A stretch of DNA of 64,000 nucleotides, taken from assembly GCF_004353905.1 (NCBI RefSeq), contig NZ_SMOD01000007.1:62001-126000 (forward strand), given 5' to 3'. Both the position numbers and the translations under genes were made by a program. Positions 55,684 to 64,000 of this stretch are shown piece after piece (position 1 is the first letter of the stretch; every line of letters begins with the position of its first letter). This stretch comes from Paraburkholderia guartelaensis. GTDB lineage: Bacteria; Pseudomonadota; Gammaproteobacteria; Burkholderiales; Burkholderiaceae. The notes beneath the pieces are model-generated. The model had not been told where the DNA came from. It was given only the letters and a program-made list of their open reading frames with translations, and searched no databases.

Positions 55684-57120
55684 TTAGAGCACGTCGCCGA
55701 CGCGCACGATCTTCAGCGTGTTCGTGCCGCCCGGCTGCCCCATCGGCTCGCCCACGGTCAGCACGACCATGTCGCCGCGCGACGCGTAGCCCTTGCTCAC
55801 CACCACCTCGATGGCTTGCTGGAGCGCCGTGTCGCGGTCGCTGCTCGTGTCGAGGTGCAGCGGCGTGACATTGCGGTACAGCGACATGGCGCGTTCGCTG
55901 CCCGCGCGCGGCGTGAGCGCGAAGATCGGCACATGGGTCCAGTGGCGCGACATCCAGAGCGCGGTCGAGCCCGACTCCGTGAGCGCGACGATCGCCTTCG
56001 CGCCCAGGTGATAGGCCGTGAACAGCGCGCCCATGGCGATCGACTGGTCGATGCGCGTGAAGGTGCGGTCGAGGAAATCCTTGTCCAGCTCGGATTGCTC
56101 CGACTTCTCCGCTTCCAGACAGATCGCGGCCATGGCCTCGATGGTCTGCACCGGGTACTTGCCCGCCGCCGATTCGGCCGAGAGCATCACCGCGTCCGTG
56201 CCGTCGAGCACCGCGTTGGCGACGTCCGAGACTTCGGCGCGCGTGGGCACCGGCGCGTGGATCATCGACTCCATCATCTGCGTGGCCGTGATGACGAGCT
56301 TGTTCGAGTCGCGCGCCATGCGGATCATGCGCTTTTGCAGCGCCGGCACGGCGGCGTTGCCCACTTCCACGGCCAGGTCGCCGCGCGCGACCATGATGCC
56401 GTCCGACGAGTCGAGGATTTCCTGCAGCGCCGGAATCGCTTCGGCGCGCTCGATCTTCGCGATCATCTTCGGCTTGATGCCGTACGGCGCGCCCGCGATG
56501 TTCGCGAGCTGACGCGCCATTTCCATGTCGGTGGCGTTCTTCGGGAACGACACGGCGACGAAGTCCGCGCCGAGCGACATGGCCGTGCGGATGTCTTCCA
56601 TGTCCTTCGCGGTGAGCGCGGGCGCCGTGAGGCCGCCGCCCTGGCGGTTGATGCCCTTGTTGTTCGACAGGTCGCCGCCCACGCGCACGACCGTGTGGAT
56701 CTCGCTGCCGATCACACGTGCGACGTCGAGCACGATCAGGCCGTCGTTGAGCAACAGGATGTCGCCCGGCTTCAGGTCGCGCGGCAGGTCCTTGTAGTCG
56801 AGACCGACGCGCTCGTCATTGCCGAGCTCGCATTCGGCGTCGAGGATGAACGGATGGCCCGGCTCGAGCGTCGTCTTGCCATTCTCGAATTTGCCGACGC
56901 GAATCTTCGGGCCTTGCAGGTCCGCCATGATCGCAACTTCGCGGCCAGCCTGGCGGGCGCAGTCCCGCACCATTTCAGCACGCTGACGATGGTCGTCGGC
57001 GGTGCCGTGCGAAAAGTTGAGGCGCACCACGTCCAGTCCTGCGCGGATCATTTTCAGCAGGATGTCCGGCGTGCTGGAAGCCGGACCGATGGTGGCGACA
57101 ATCTTGGTGGCGCGATGCAT
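55684..57120 (-). CDS. pyk: Pyruvate kinase
   Basis: Converts phosphoenolpyruvate and ADP to pyruvate and ATP. The 478-residue protein starts MHRATKIVATIGPAS and has the active-site KIERAEAI and GIMVARGDLAVEVG, plus ATQMMESMI. GAGGAGA lies just before this ATG, which is the family-standard start. The same frame stays open for 144 more codons upstream with an Ala/Pro/Thr-rich composition; whether that is translated is a separate question. It lies 432 bases after pgk. Confidence 0.95.
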   Translation of the reverse strand: MHRATKIVATIGPASSTPDILLKMIRAGLDVVRLNFSHGTADDHRQRAEMVRDCARQAGREVAIMADLQGPKIRVGKFENGKTTLEPGHPFILDAECELGNDERVGLDYKDLPRDLKPGDILLLNDGLIVLDVARVIGSEIHTVVRVGGDLSNNKGINRQGGGLTAPALTAKDMEDIRTAMSLGADFVAVSFPKNATDMEMARQLANIAGAPYGIKPKMIAKIERAEAIPALQEILDSSDGIMVARGDLAVEVGNAAVPALQKRMIRMARDSNKLVITATQMMESMIHAPVPTRAEVSDVANAVLDGTDAVMLSAESAAGKYPVQTIEAMAAICLEAEKSEQSELDKDFLDRTFTRIDQSIAMGALFTAYHLGAKAIVALTESGSTALWMSRHWTHVPIFALTPRAGSERAMSLYRNVTPLHLDTSSDRDTALQQAIEVVVSKGYASRGDMVVLTVGEPMGQPGGTNTLKIVRVGDVL

Positions 57121-57552
57121 GAGTCTCCTCGTCTGGATAGGATCGCTGGGAAAACCGTTGCTGCGAGAAGTGCTGGCCGGCTGCGCCGCGGGTGCGGATG
57201 CGCCGGAACGCGCACCGGGTGTACCCGGCGTCGCTTTCTTGGAGGACGCCGCGGGGCTCGCTTGAGCCGCTGCGGCGCTATCTACATGCGTAGTCGTATT
57301 CGATGCGGGCGTGGCTGTGCGCCCTGTCGGATTCTGTGCGGCTGTCGATTCAGCAGTCGACTGCGTCGCCGCAATGTCCACTTCGGCAGCGGCGGCGACG
57401 GGCGTCGCGTCCGCCCTCGCCTGATCCGTCTCTGCCTGGGGCGCTGCGCGCCCCGTCTGTTTTGCTGCGGCCCCGGCTGCGCTGCGCGACTTCTGTGCGC
57501 CTGCACGAGGAAGTTTGCTCATGGCCTTCCCGGCCGGGGCGCGCGGCGCCAC
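57121..57552. other. Spacer between pgk and pyk with in-frame open stretch
   Basis: 432 bases from the pgk stop to the pyruvate kinase start. The pyk frame is open across the whole stretch and would encode a low-complexity Ala/Ser/Thr/Pro sequence with basic residues. An ATG at 57522 (MSKLPRAGAQ) has GGGAAGG close before it. No terminator is seen, so pgk and pyk are probably co-transcribed. Confidence 0.5.
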
Positions 57553-58752
57553 TTAGCCGGCCGCCCGCGTTTCGAGCATTTCGACCGCCGGCAGCTTCTT
57601 GCCTTCGAGGAACTCGAGGAAGGCGCCGCCGCCGGTGGAGATATAGCTGACCTTGTCGGCAATGTTGTACTTCGCGATGGCCGCGAGCGTGTCGCCGCCG
57701 CCGGCGATCGAGAACGCGCCCGAATTGGCGATTGCATCAGCGAGCGTCTTCGTGCCGTTGCCGAACTGGTCGAACTCGAACACGCCGACCGGGCCGTTCC
57801 ACACGATCGTGCCGGCCTGCGCGAGCTGCGCGGCGAGCGCGTTGGCGGTGACGGGACCGATGTCGAGGATCATGTCGTCGTCGGCCACGTCGGCCACGTT
57901 CTTCGTCTCGGCCTTGGCCGTCGGCGAAAATTCCTTGGCAGTCACGACGTCGGTCGGGATCGGCACCGAAGCGCCGCGGGCGCGCGCCGCGTCGATGATG
58001 GCCTTCGCGTCGTCCACGAGATCGGCTTCGGCGAGCGACTTGCCGATCTTCAGGCCGGCAGCCAGCATGAACGTGTTGGCGATGCCGCCGCCGACGATCA
58101 GCTGGTCGACCTTCTCGGCCAGCGACTTGAGGATGGTGAGCTTGGTCGAGACCTTCGAGCCCGCCACGATCGCCACCAGCGGACGCTTGGGCGCGCCGAG
58201 CGCCTTGCCGAGCGCGTCGAGTTCGGCCGCGAGCAGCGGGCCCGCGCAGGCGACGCTCGCGTACTTCGCGATGCCGTAGGTCGTGGCTTCGGCGCGATGG
58301 GCGGTGCCGAACGCGTCGTTCACGTAGATATCGCAGAGCTTCGCCATCTTTTGCGAAAGCTCGTCCGAATTCTTCTTCTCGCCCTTGTTGACGCGGCAGT
58401 TTTCGAGCAGCACCACGTTACCCGGCTCGACGTTCACGCCGTTTTCAACCCAGTTCGCGACCAGCGGCACGTCGCGGCCGAGCAGTTCGGCCAGACGCTT
58501 CGCGACAGGCGCGAGGGAGTCTTCGGGCTTGAATTCGCCTTCGGTCGGGCGGCCCAGGTGGGAGGTGACCATGACGGCCGCGCCGGCGTCGAGTGCGGCC
58601 TTGATGGCCGGCACGGAGGCGCGCACGCGGGTGTCTTCGGTGATGTTGCCGTTGTCGTCCTGCGGCACGTTCAGGTCGGCGCGGATGAATACGCGCTTGC
58701 CCTTCAATTTGCCTTCGGAGATCAGATCGGAAAGACGCAGAACCTTGTTCAT
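57553..58752 (-). CDS. pgk: Phosphoglycerate kinase
   Basis: Transfers phosphate from 1,3-bisphosphoglycerate to ADP. The 399-residue protein has [25 protein letters not shown], the hinge/ATP side with [12 protein letters not shown], and the C-terminal [13 protein letters not shown] and [14 protein letters not shown] use ATG 58752 (MNKVLRLSD); ATG 58758 two codons earlier is equally open. The frame continues far upstream but only as non-family sequence. First gene of the minus-strand glycolysis group. Confidence 0.97.
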   Translation of the reverse strand: MNKVLRLSDLISEGKLKGKRVFIRADLNVPQDDNGNITEDTRVRASVPAIKAALDAGAAVMVTSHLGRPTEGEFKPEDSLAPVAKRLAELLGRDVPLVANWVENGVNVEPGNVVLLENCRVNKGEKKNSDELSQKMAKLCDIYVNDAFGTAHRAEATTYGIAKYASVACAGPLLAAELDALGKALGAPKRPLVAIVAGSKVSTKLTILKSLAEKVDQLIVGGGIANTFMLAAGLKIGKSLAEADLVDDAKAIIDAARARGASVPIPTDVVTAKEFSPTAKAETKNVADVADDDMILDIGPVTANALAAQLAQAGTIVWNGPVGVFEFDQFGNGTKTLADAIANSGAFSIAGGGDTLAAIAKYNIADKVSYISTGGGAFLEFLEGKKLPAVEMLETRAAG

Positions 58753-59248
58753 GGGCATGTCATCTTGATGGTGGGAAGGCGGTGGCAAGGCGATGCGGCG
58801 CCGCGGGCCGTATTTTGGCGCGGCAACACGTGCGTGGCGGCACGGCGCGGGATCCGGGTTTGAACGCTGTCTCGGGTCGCGGCTCCATGTCGCTGCTCGT
58901 CGCTGGCACGAGCCGGCATCGAATTGCGAGATCGGTATTTTAGCTGATAGCCAGGACGATCTGAGACGTGTCCAGGCGAATCTCCCGTATTTGGGCAGAC
59001 GCTGCTCGCCGGGCGGGCGTTCGCGCGATTTGCTGCATCGCAGCATAGGTTCGGCCTGAAAAAAATTCAGCCGGAGCCGGCGCCGATCGACCCTAAAATC
59101 GCCCGAAAAGCCCGCCCCGCGTGCCCGCGGGCGCGCTGGAAGCCGACAAATGACGCTAAAATAATCGTCTTTGCCAACCGCAGCCACGCGGCACGCGGCG
59201 AGGCCCGCTGTATAAGCCGATATTTACTGCACTTGTCTGGAGAATCGT
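58753..59248. other. Divergent intergenic region, pgk versus ilvE
   Basis: About 500 bases. It should hold promoters for both genes. Candidate -10-like elements are CTAAAAT at 59091 and 59152 for ilvE, and TAAAAT on the minus strand near 58940 for pgk; none has a good -35. No gene or hairpin terminator is evident. Confidence 0.4.
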
Positions 59249-60172
59249 ATGTCAATGGCCGACCGCGACGGCAAGATCTGGATGGACGGCAAGCTGATTG
59301 ATTGGCGCGACGCCAACATTCACGTGCTGACCCATACGCTGCACTACGGCATGGGTGTTTTCGAAGGCGTACGCGCCTATCAGACTGCCGACGGCAGCAC
59401 CGCCATCTTCCGCCTCGCCGAGCACACCAAGCGTCTGCTCAATTCGGCCAAGATTTTCCAGATGGACGTGCCGTTCGACGCAAAGACGCTCGCCGATGCG
59501 CAGCTCGAAGTCGTGCGCGCGAACAAGCTCGAGTCGTGCTACATCCGCCCGATCATCTGGGTCGGCTCGGAAAAGCTCGGCGTTTCGGCCAAGGGCAACA
59601 CCATTCACGTGGCCATCGCCGCGTGGCCGTGGGGCGCCTATCTCGGCGAAGACGGCCTCGCCAGGGGCATCCGCGTGAAGACGTCGTCGTTCACGCGCCA
59701 TCACGTGAACGTGTCGATGGTGCGCGCCAAGGCTTCGGGCTGGTACGTGAACTCGATCCTCGCCAACCAGGAAGCCACCGCCGACGGCTACGACGAAGCG
59801 CTCCTGCTCGACGTGGACGGCTATGTCTCGGAAGGCTCGGGCGAGAACTTCTTCCTCGTGAACAACGGCAAGCTGTACACGCCCGACCTCTCGTCGTGCC
59901 TCGACGGCATCACGCGCGACACCGTCATCACGCTCGCGCGCGACATGGGCATTCCCGTGATCGAGAAGCGCATCACGCGTGACGAGGTGTACACCTGCGA
60001 CGAAGCGTTCTTCACCGGCACCGCCGCCGAAGTCACGCCGATCCGCGAGCTCGACAACCGCACCATCGGCAGCGGCTCGCGCGGCCCGGTCACGGAGAAG
60101 CTGCAATCGGCCTTCTTCGACGTGGTTTCGGGCAAGAATGACAAGTACGCGCACTGGCTCGCGAAGGTCTAA
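59249..60172 (+). CDS. ilvE: Branched-chain amino acid aminotransferase
   Basis: PLP-dependent class IV aminotransferase for valine, leucine and isoleucine. The 307-residue protein has HTLHYGMGVFEGVRAY, the PLP lysine region in VSMVRAKASGWYVNSILANQ, and EGSGENFFLV with the late FFTGTAAEVTPI. GGAG lies before the ATG. A small hairpin (60184-60202) separates it from the zinc-finger gene. Confidence 0.96.
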   Translation: MSMADRDGKIWMDGKLIDWRDANIHVLTHTLHYGMGVFEGVRAYQTADGSTAIFRLAEHTKRLLNSAKIFQMDVPFDAKTLADAQLEVVRANKLESCYIRPIIWVGSEKLGVSAKGNTIHVAIAAWPWGAYLGEDGLARGIRVKTSSFTRHHVNVSMVRAKASGWYVNSILANQEATADGYDEALLLDVDGYVSEGSGENFFLVNNGKLYTPDLSSCLDGITRDTVITLARDMGIPVIEKRITRDEVYTCDEAFFTGTAAEVTPIRELDNRTIGSGSRGPVTEKLQSAFFDVVSGKNDKYAHWLAKV

Positions 60173-60231
60173 GACAAAAAGGTCCGGGCGAACCTTGCCC
60201 GGCCCCCACAGCTACACAGAGAATCGTCCTC

Positions 60232-60426
60232 ATGAGCGAAATCAAGGAAATGCCGCTGGTCGAACTTTCGGCCAAGGATCTGCCCGCTTACTGCCCGAAC
60301 CCGTCGATGCCGCGCTGGAGCAACCACCCGCGCGTGTTCCTCGACGTGACGCACGGCGAAGCGAAGTGCCCGTACTGCAGCACGCGTTACAAGCTGCGCG
60401 CGGGCGAGGTCGTCCACGGCCACTGA
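60232..60426 (+). CDS. CHCC-type zinc-finger domain protein
   Basis: A 64-residue protein with the zf-CHCC pattern: the first cysteine in AYCPNPSMP, histidine in SNHPRVFL, and paired cysteines in KCPYCSTRY. Related small proteins are found with respiratory complex I (mitochondrial NDUFS6) and next to ilvE/waaF in Burkholderia. It is probably expressed with ilvE. Confidence 0.9.
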   Translation: MSEIKEMPLVELSAKDLPAYCPNPSMPRWSNHPRVFLDVTHGEAKCPYCSTRYKLRAGEVVHGH

Positions 60427-60633
60427 CGCGTTTCGCCTCACTCGCAGCGCGCCACCGTGTATGCGGCGGCGCGTCTTTACGTCATGCCGCCGCCCGTTGA
60501 CCGGCGCGCGGCGTTTCGTCATTTTCCCAACCGTGTTTCGCGCGCGGCCCAATACGCCCCGATGCCGGCCCACGCCGGCCCCAGGCAGGCAAGCCGCACG
60601 CGCAACCTTTACCCTCCCGGACCCTGACTCCCG

Positions 60634-61659
60634 ATGCGCCGCGCGCTGGTAATCGCACCGAACTGGATCGGTGACGCACTGATGGCGCAGCCGCTTTTTT
60701 CGCGGCTCGTGAAACTGCACCCGCGCATTCAGATCGATGCGCTCGCGCCAACCTGGGTTGCGCCCGTACTCGAGCGCATGCCCGAGATCCGCGACGTCTA
60801 CGCCACCGACCTCGGCCACGGCAAGCTGCAACTGCTGCGCCGCTGGCAACTGGCGGGCGATTTGCGCGCCGAACGCTATGACGCCGCCTACGTGCTGCCG
60901 AATTCGCTCAAATCCGCGCTGATCCCGTGGCTCGCCAATATCGGGCTGCGCATTGGCTACACGGGCGAGAACCGCTACGGCCTCTTGAACGTGCGCCATG
61001 CGAATCCGCCGAAGGACGAGCGCCCGCCGATGGTCAGGCACTACGCCGCGCTCGCCTATGCGCCCGGCGCGACCGTGCCCGACGACCTGCCGATGCCGCG
61101 TCTCGAGTCGGACCCGAACGAGGCGTCGCGCGTGTCGGCGCGCTTCAATCTCGATACGCGCGTGCCGCTGCTCGTGTTCTGCCCCGGCGCCGAGTACGGC
61201 CCGGCCAAGCGCTGGCCGCCCGAGCATTTCGCGGCGCTCGCGAAGATGGTGGGCCAGTCGTTCCCGTACACGCAGATCGTCGCGCTCGGCTCGCCGAAGG
61301 ACGCCCCGCTCGCCCAGGCCATTGCCGATCGCGCGCCGAACGTGCGCAACCTGTGCGGGCAGACCGCGCTCGGCGAGGCGTGCGCGCTGATCTCGCGGGC
61401 GAACGCCGTGGTGACCAACGATTCGGGCCTGATGCACGTGGCCGCCGCGCTGCGCCGGCCGCTCGTCGCGCTGTACGGTTCGACGGATCCGCGCCACACG
61501 CCGCCCTTGTCCGAGCTTGCAAAGGTACAATGGCTCCATCTCGAATGTAGTCCCTGCTTTGCGCGCGAGTGTCCGCTCGGGCATCTGAACTGCCTGCGCG
61601 AACTGAGCCCGGAGCAGGTTTTCGGCGATCTGCGCGGCATGCTGCTCGGGCAGCGATAA
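60634..61659 (+). CDS. waaF: ADP-heptose:LPS heptosyltransferase II
   Basis: Adds the second L,D-heptose to the LPS inner core. The 341-residue GT9 protein has LVIAPNWIGDALMAQPLF at the N-terminus, FCPGAEYGPAKRWP, and the donor-site TNDSGLMHVAAAL. The cysteine-rich end (ECSPCFARECPLGHLNC) is typical. It follows the zinc-finger gene by 207 bases; no strong ribosome site precedes the ATG. Confidence 0.95.
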   Translation: MRRALVIAPNWIGDALMAQPLFSRLVKLHPRIQIDALAPTWVAPVLERMPEIRDVYATDLGHGKLQLLRRWQLAGDLRAERYDAAYVLPNSLKSALIPWLANIGLRIGYTGENRYGLLNVRHANPPKDERPPMVRHYAALAYAPGATVPDDLPMPRLESDPNEASRVSARFNLDTRVPLLVFCPGAEYGPAKRWPPEHFAALAKMVGQSFPYTQIVALGSPKDAPLAQAIADRAPNVRNLCGQTALGEACALISRANAVVTNDSGLMHVAAALRRPLVALYGSTDPRHTPPLSELAKVQWLHLECSPCFARECPLGHLNCLRELSPEQVFGDLRGMLLGQR

Positions 61660-61972
61660 GCGTTCAGCATCACCAGGCAGTGTTGGGCGGCTATGTGCCG
61701 CCCGCCACGCTGAAAACATCGCGCACACAAATGGATGTGCGCCACGCAACGGACGCCTTGCGCGTTGCGCGCGCCCAATAGAGGCATCGAGGCGCGGGAG
61801 GGACCAAAGCGCCGTATCGGAGCACGTCACAGGCCTGTCTCGCGAAAGCGGCATGCTCGCGGCAAACGCGCGCAACGCAGCGACATGCCGCGAAGCGGCG
61901 CAACCGATCAATCGCCAACCCGCGCCCAGGTACACGCCGAGTGCAACACCGAGCGCACAAGACCAACGAGCC
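61660..61972. other. Intergenic region between waaF and SnoaL-like gene
   Basis: 313 bases. A perfect 7-bp hairpin (61685-61691 with 61697-61703) lies just after waaF without a T-run, so termination is doubtful. The following stretch is open in the next gene's frame from 61853 but is not family-like. Confidence 0.45.
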
Positions 61973-62419
61973 ATGCCACGTTTTGCCCACATCTTCGAAG
62001 CCGCCGCGGACACCCTCAACGCGTACTACCAGGCCGTCGCGGAAGTCAACATCGACAGCTTGATGGGTCTGTGGATCGATGAAGAATTCGTGAGCTGCAT
62101 CACGGCGGAAGGCGCACATCTGCACGGCCTGCCGAGCATCCGCGCCGGCCTCGCCGCGCAGCTCGAAGCGGCGCCGGTGTCGATCGAACCGCTCGACATC
62201 CGCGTGTACGACAGCCTCGGCACCGTGGTCTACGCGATCGTGGAAGCGCACCGCCCGGTCGATCCCAGCGCGATTCCCAGCATGGTCTTCACGACCTATG
62301 TGATGGTTCACGAGCGCGGCGAGTGGCGCATTGCGCATATTCACGCGAGCCGCATGCCCGACGACGCAGCTACCCAGTTCTCGGCCAGATTGCGCCACGG
62401 CCAGGGCGCGCTGCACTGA
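61973..62419 (+). CDS. SnoaL-like/NTF2-fold protein
   Basis: A 148-residue protein of the NTF2-like fold used by ketosteroid isomerases, SnoaL and many ligand-binding proteins. The pattern is FEAAADTLNAYYQAVAEVNI at the N-terminus, MGLWIDEEFVSCI, and the final strand WRIAHIHASRMP. I choose ATG 61973; upstream in-frame codons are Ala/Gln-rich and lack a ribosome site. It is 28 bases before the YheT-like hydrolase, probably one operon. Function unknown. Confidence 0.82.
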   Translation: MPRFAHIFEAAADTLNAYYQAVAEVNIDSLMGLWIDEEFVSCITAEGAHLHGLPSIRAGLAAQLEAAPVSIEPLDIRVYDSLGTVVYAIVEAHRPVDPSAIPSMVFTTYVMVHERGEWRIAHIHASRMPDDAATQFSARLRHGQGALH

Positions 62420-62447
62420 CATAAAGGGCGCAAAGCAGGGGGCAGTA

Positions 62448-63518
62448 ATGAGTACGACCGACGACACCAGCAGACCCGGCGAGGCAGCCCGCGTCGCGGC
62501 CGCGCTCGAAGCCCAGACTGCCCTGCTCGGCCCCCGCTACGACAACGACTACCGCGCGCCGTTCTGGCTGCCCGGTGCGCACATCCAGACCATCGTGCCG
62601 GCGCTGTTCTCGCGCCTGCCCGCGCCCGCCTACCGGCGCGAGCGCTGGGACACGCCGGATGGCGACTTCATCGAAGTGGACTGGCTCGACGGCAAGCATA
62701 CCGGTGCGGATTCACACAACGCCCCGCTTTTCGTCCTGTTCCACGGCCTCGAAGGCGGCTCGAGTTCCCACTATGCGCGCGCGCTCGCGGCCGCTGCGCA
62801 GGCGCGGGGCTGGCATGCGGCGATCCCCCACTTTCGCAGCTGCAGCGGTCCGCTGAACCTGCTGCCGCGCTTCTACCATCTCGCCGATTCCGCCGAAGTC
62901 GATTGGGTACTGCGCCGCTTCGCCGCCCGCCACGCAGGGCCGCTCGTCGTCGCGGGCGTGTCGCTCGGCGGCAACGTGCTGCTGCACTGGCTCGCACAGC
63001 GTCGCGAAGACGCCGCGATCGTCGCGGCCGCCGCCGCGATCTCCACGCCGCTCGATGTGCATGCAGGCAGCGAGATGCTGACGCAGGGCTTCGGCATGAT
63101 CTACACGCGCAGCTTCCTGAAGACGCTGAAGGTAAAGGCGCTCCAGAAACTCGAGCAGTACCCCGGCCTGTTCGACGCGCAAGCCGTGCTCGCCAGCCGG
63201 ACGATGTACGAATTCGACAATGTCGTGACGGCGCCACTGCACGGTTTTCGCGACACCCACGACTACTACACGCAGGCGACGATCCGTCCGAAGCTCGGCG
63301 AAATCGCCGTCCCCACGCTCATTCTGAACGCGCGCAACGATCCGTTTCTGCCGGGCCGCGCGCTGCCCGCACGCCACGAAGTGAGCGCCGTCGTCGAGCT
63401 CGATCAGCCCGCCCACGGCGGCCACGTCGGCTTCATGACGGGACCGTTCCCCGGCCGCAGCGACTGGCTTTCGCAGCGCGTGTTCACTTATCTCTCGCCT
63501 TTCGCCTCTCATGGATGA
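62448..63518 (+). CDS. YheT-type alpha/beta hydrolase
   Basis: A 356-residue hydrolase of the YheT/UPF0017 family. It shows FWLPGAHIQTIVPALFSR, the HGLEGGSSSHYA oxyanion region, the nucleophile elbow GVSLGGNVLLHW, and catalytic acid and histidine positions in LILNARNDPFLPG and HGGHVGFM. Start at ATG 62448 after GCAGGGGGCAG. The substrate is unknown; membership is clear. Confidence 0.92.
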   Translation: MSTTDDTSRPGEAARVAAALEAQTALLGPRYDNDYRAPFWLPGAHIQTIVPALFSRLPAPAYRRERWDTPDGDFIEVDWLDGKHTGADSHNAPLFVLFHGLEGGSSSHYARALAAAAQARGWHAAIPHFRSCSGPLNLLPRFYHLADSAEVDWVLRRFAARHAGPLVVAGVSLGGNVLLHWLAQRREDAAIVAAAAAISTPLDVHAGSEMLTQGFGMIYTRSFLKTLKVKALQKLEQYPGLFDAQAVLASRTMYEFDNVVTAPLHGFRDTHDYYTQATIRPKLGEIAVPTLILNARNDPFLPGRALPARHEVSAVVELDQPAHGGHVGFMTGPFPGRSDWLSQRVFTYLSPFASHG

Positions 63519-64000
63519 CATCGTCAAACAGGCGCTCGCGCGCTGGCCCAACGTCCCGCATTGCACGGGCTGGCTGCTGCTCGACGCACGCGGGAACTGG
63601 CGCATGCGTGACGAGGCCGCCCAGGCGCAGAACGCACCCGGCACGGCGATCCGCCACGAAGCGCTGCTCGGCTTCATCAACCGCAATTACGAGCGCGATG
63701 TACATGGTCAGTGGTACTTCCAGAACGGGCCGCAGCGCGTGTACGTCGAGCTGGAATACACGCCGTGGATCGTGCGTCTCGCGGCGGGTCATGATGGCGA
63801 TGACGCATTGACGCTCACCGATCAGGGCGGTCAAGCGTTCGAGCCCATGGCCGCGTACCTCGACGAAGCGGGCAGCGTGATCTTTGCCGATGCGAGCACG
63901 CCGCCGCGTGCGGCGCTGCTGCACGACCACGACCTCGATCTCTTCACCGACCACGCCACGCTCGCGGACGACGCCAACAGCGGCACGTTCCACTGGCGCG
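63511..64000 (+). CDS. Conserved hypothetical protein, cut by the window end
   Basis: An open frame of at least 163 codons beginning ATGGATGAC, overlapping the last 8 bases of the hydrolase gene, so translationally coupled. It starts MDDIVKQALARWPNVPHCTG and continues with WYFQNGPQRVYVELEYTPW; no stop appears before base 64000. Codon use matches the neighbours. A DUF2946-like name cannot be supported; I do not recognise the family. Similar genes downstream of YheT proteins are common in this order. Confidence 0.85.
   Translation, partial: MDDIVKQALARWPNVPHCTGWLLLDARGNWRMRDEAAQAQNAPGTAIRHEALLGFINRNYERDVHGQWYFQNGPQRVYVELEYTPWIVRLAAGHDGDDALTLTDQGGQAFEPMAAYLDEAGSVIFADASTPPRAALLHDHDLDLFTDHATLADDANSGTFHWR

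Noticed and set aside
55669..58863. A plus-strand open frame of 1064 codons covering pyk and pgk
   Set aside because: It is antisense to two certain genes, has Arg/His-rich composition typical of the shadow of GC-rich coding DNA, no ribosome site and no domain.

Overview
This 64 kb window is a chromosomal segment of a high-GC betaproteobacterium of the family Burkholderiaceae, most likely Paraburkholderia or a close relative. The evidence is gene order and protein content: tolB-pal-cpoB followed by tRNA-Lys, mutL-miaA, pgk-pyk-fba-purC-purE-purK-sua5, ilvE-zinc finger-waaF, and a divergent TetR/RND pump locus of the BpeR-BpeAB type. Coding density is high. I see no insertion sequence, prophage, CRISPR array or rRNA. 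Most content is core metabolism and envelope biology, with an accessory polyol-utilisation block in the middle.

Layout. 1-2.9 kb: the end of the Tol-Pal system (tolB, pal, cpoB) and a tRNA-Lys with its own promoter and terminator. 3-6.5 kb: a secreted orphan, two YceI proteins and a cytochrome b561, divergent from a LysR regulator with a palindrome between them. 6.6-9.3 kb: a ParB-like protein, a small MscS channel and a DedA protein. 9.5-12.6 kb: mutL overlapping miaA. 12.8-16.9 kb (+): polyol dehydrogenase (DalD-like), xylulokinase and a SorC-family regulator. 17-23 kb (-): L-iditol 2-dehydrogenase-like SDR, sugar-alcohol binding protein, two permeases, HAD phosphatase and ATPase. The two polyol operons converge on each other and carry nearly identical promoter-operator modules, so they very probably form one regulon. 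23.3-26.1 kb: a metal (zinc/manganese) ABC transporter behind a Zur-like site, convergent with a second FGGY kinase. 28-30.4 kb: an NCS2 purine permease and a YiaA/YiaB protein. 30.4-37.6 kb: a tripartite RND efflux pump and its divergent TetR regulator, with an AcrR-type palindrome inside the pump promoter. 37.7-41.4 kb: an isochorismatase-like hydrolase divergent from a GlxA/AraC regulator, a CoxG-like protein, a DUF427 protein and a secreted orphan. 41.6-45.3 kb (-): response regulator, histidine kinase and DegP/MucD-type protease. 45.7-50.1 kb: dacB (PBP4), a sterol desaturase-like hydroxylase and an SGNH lipoprotein. 50.2-58.8 kb (-): pgk, pyk, fba, purC, purE, purK, sua5. 59.2-64 kb (+): ilvE, a CHCC zinc finger, waaF, a SnoaL-like protein, a YheT-type hydrolase and a gene cut by the window end.

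Most noteworthy observations: (i) the duplicated promoter-operator (TTGACW, 17 bp, GATCAT, then GAGCAWWTGCTC) in front of the two polyol operons; (ii) a textbook promoter overlapped by a perfect palindrome controlling the RND pump; (iii) a metal transporter whose histidine-rich segment lies on the cytosolic ATPase, while its binding protein has atypical ligand residues; (iv) an in-frame, stop-free, alanine-rich stretch of about 144 codons upstream of the pyruvate kinase start. No clearly new multi-gene system is evident.
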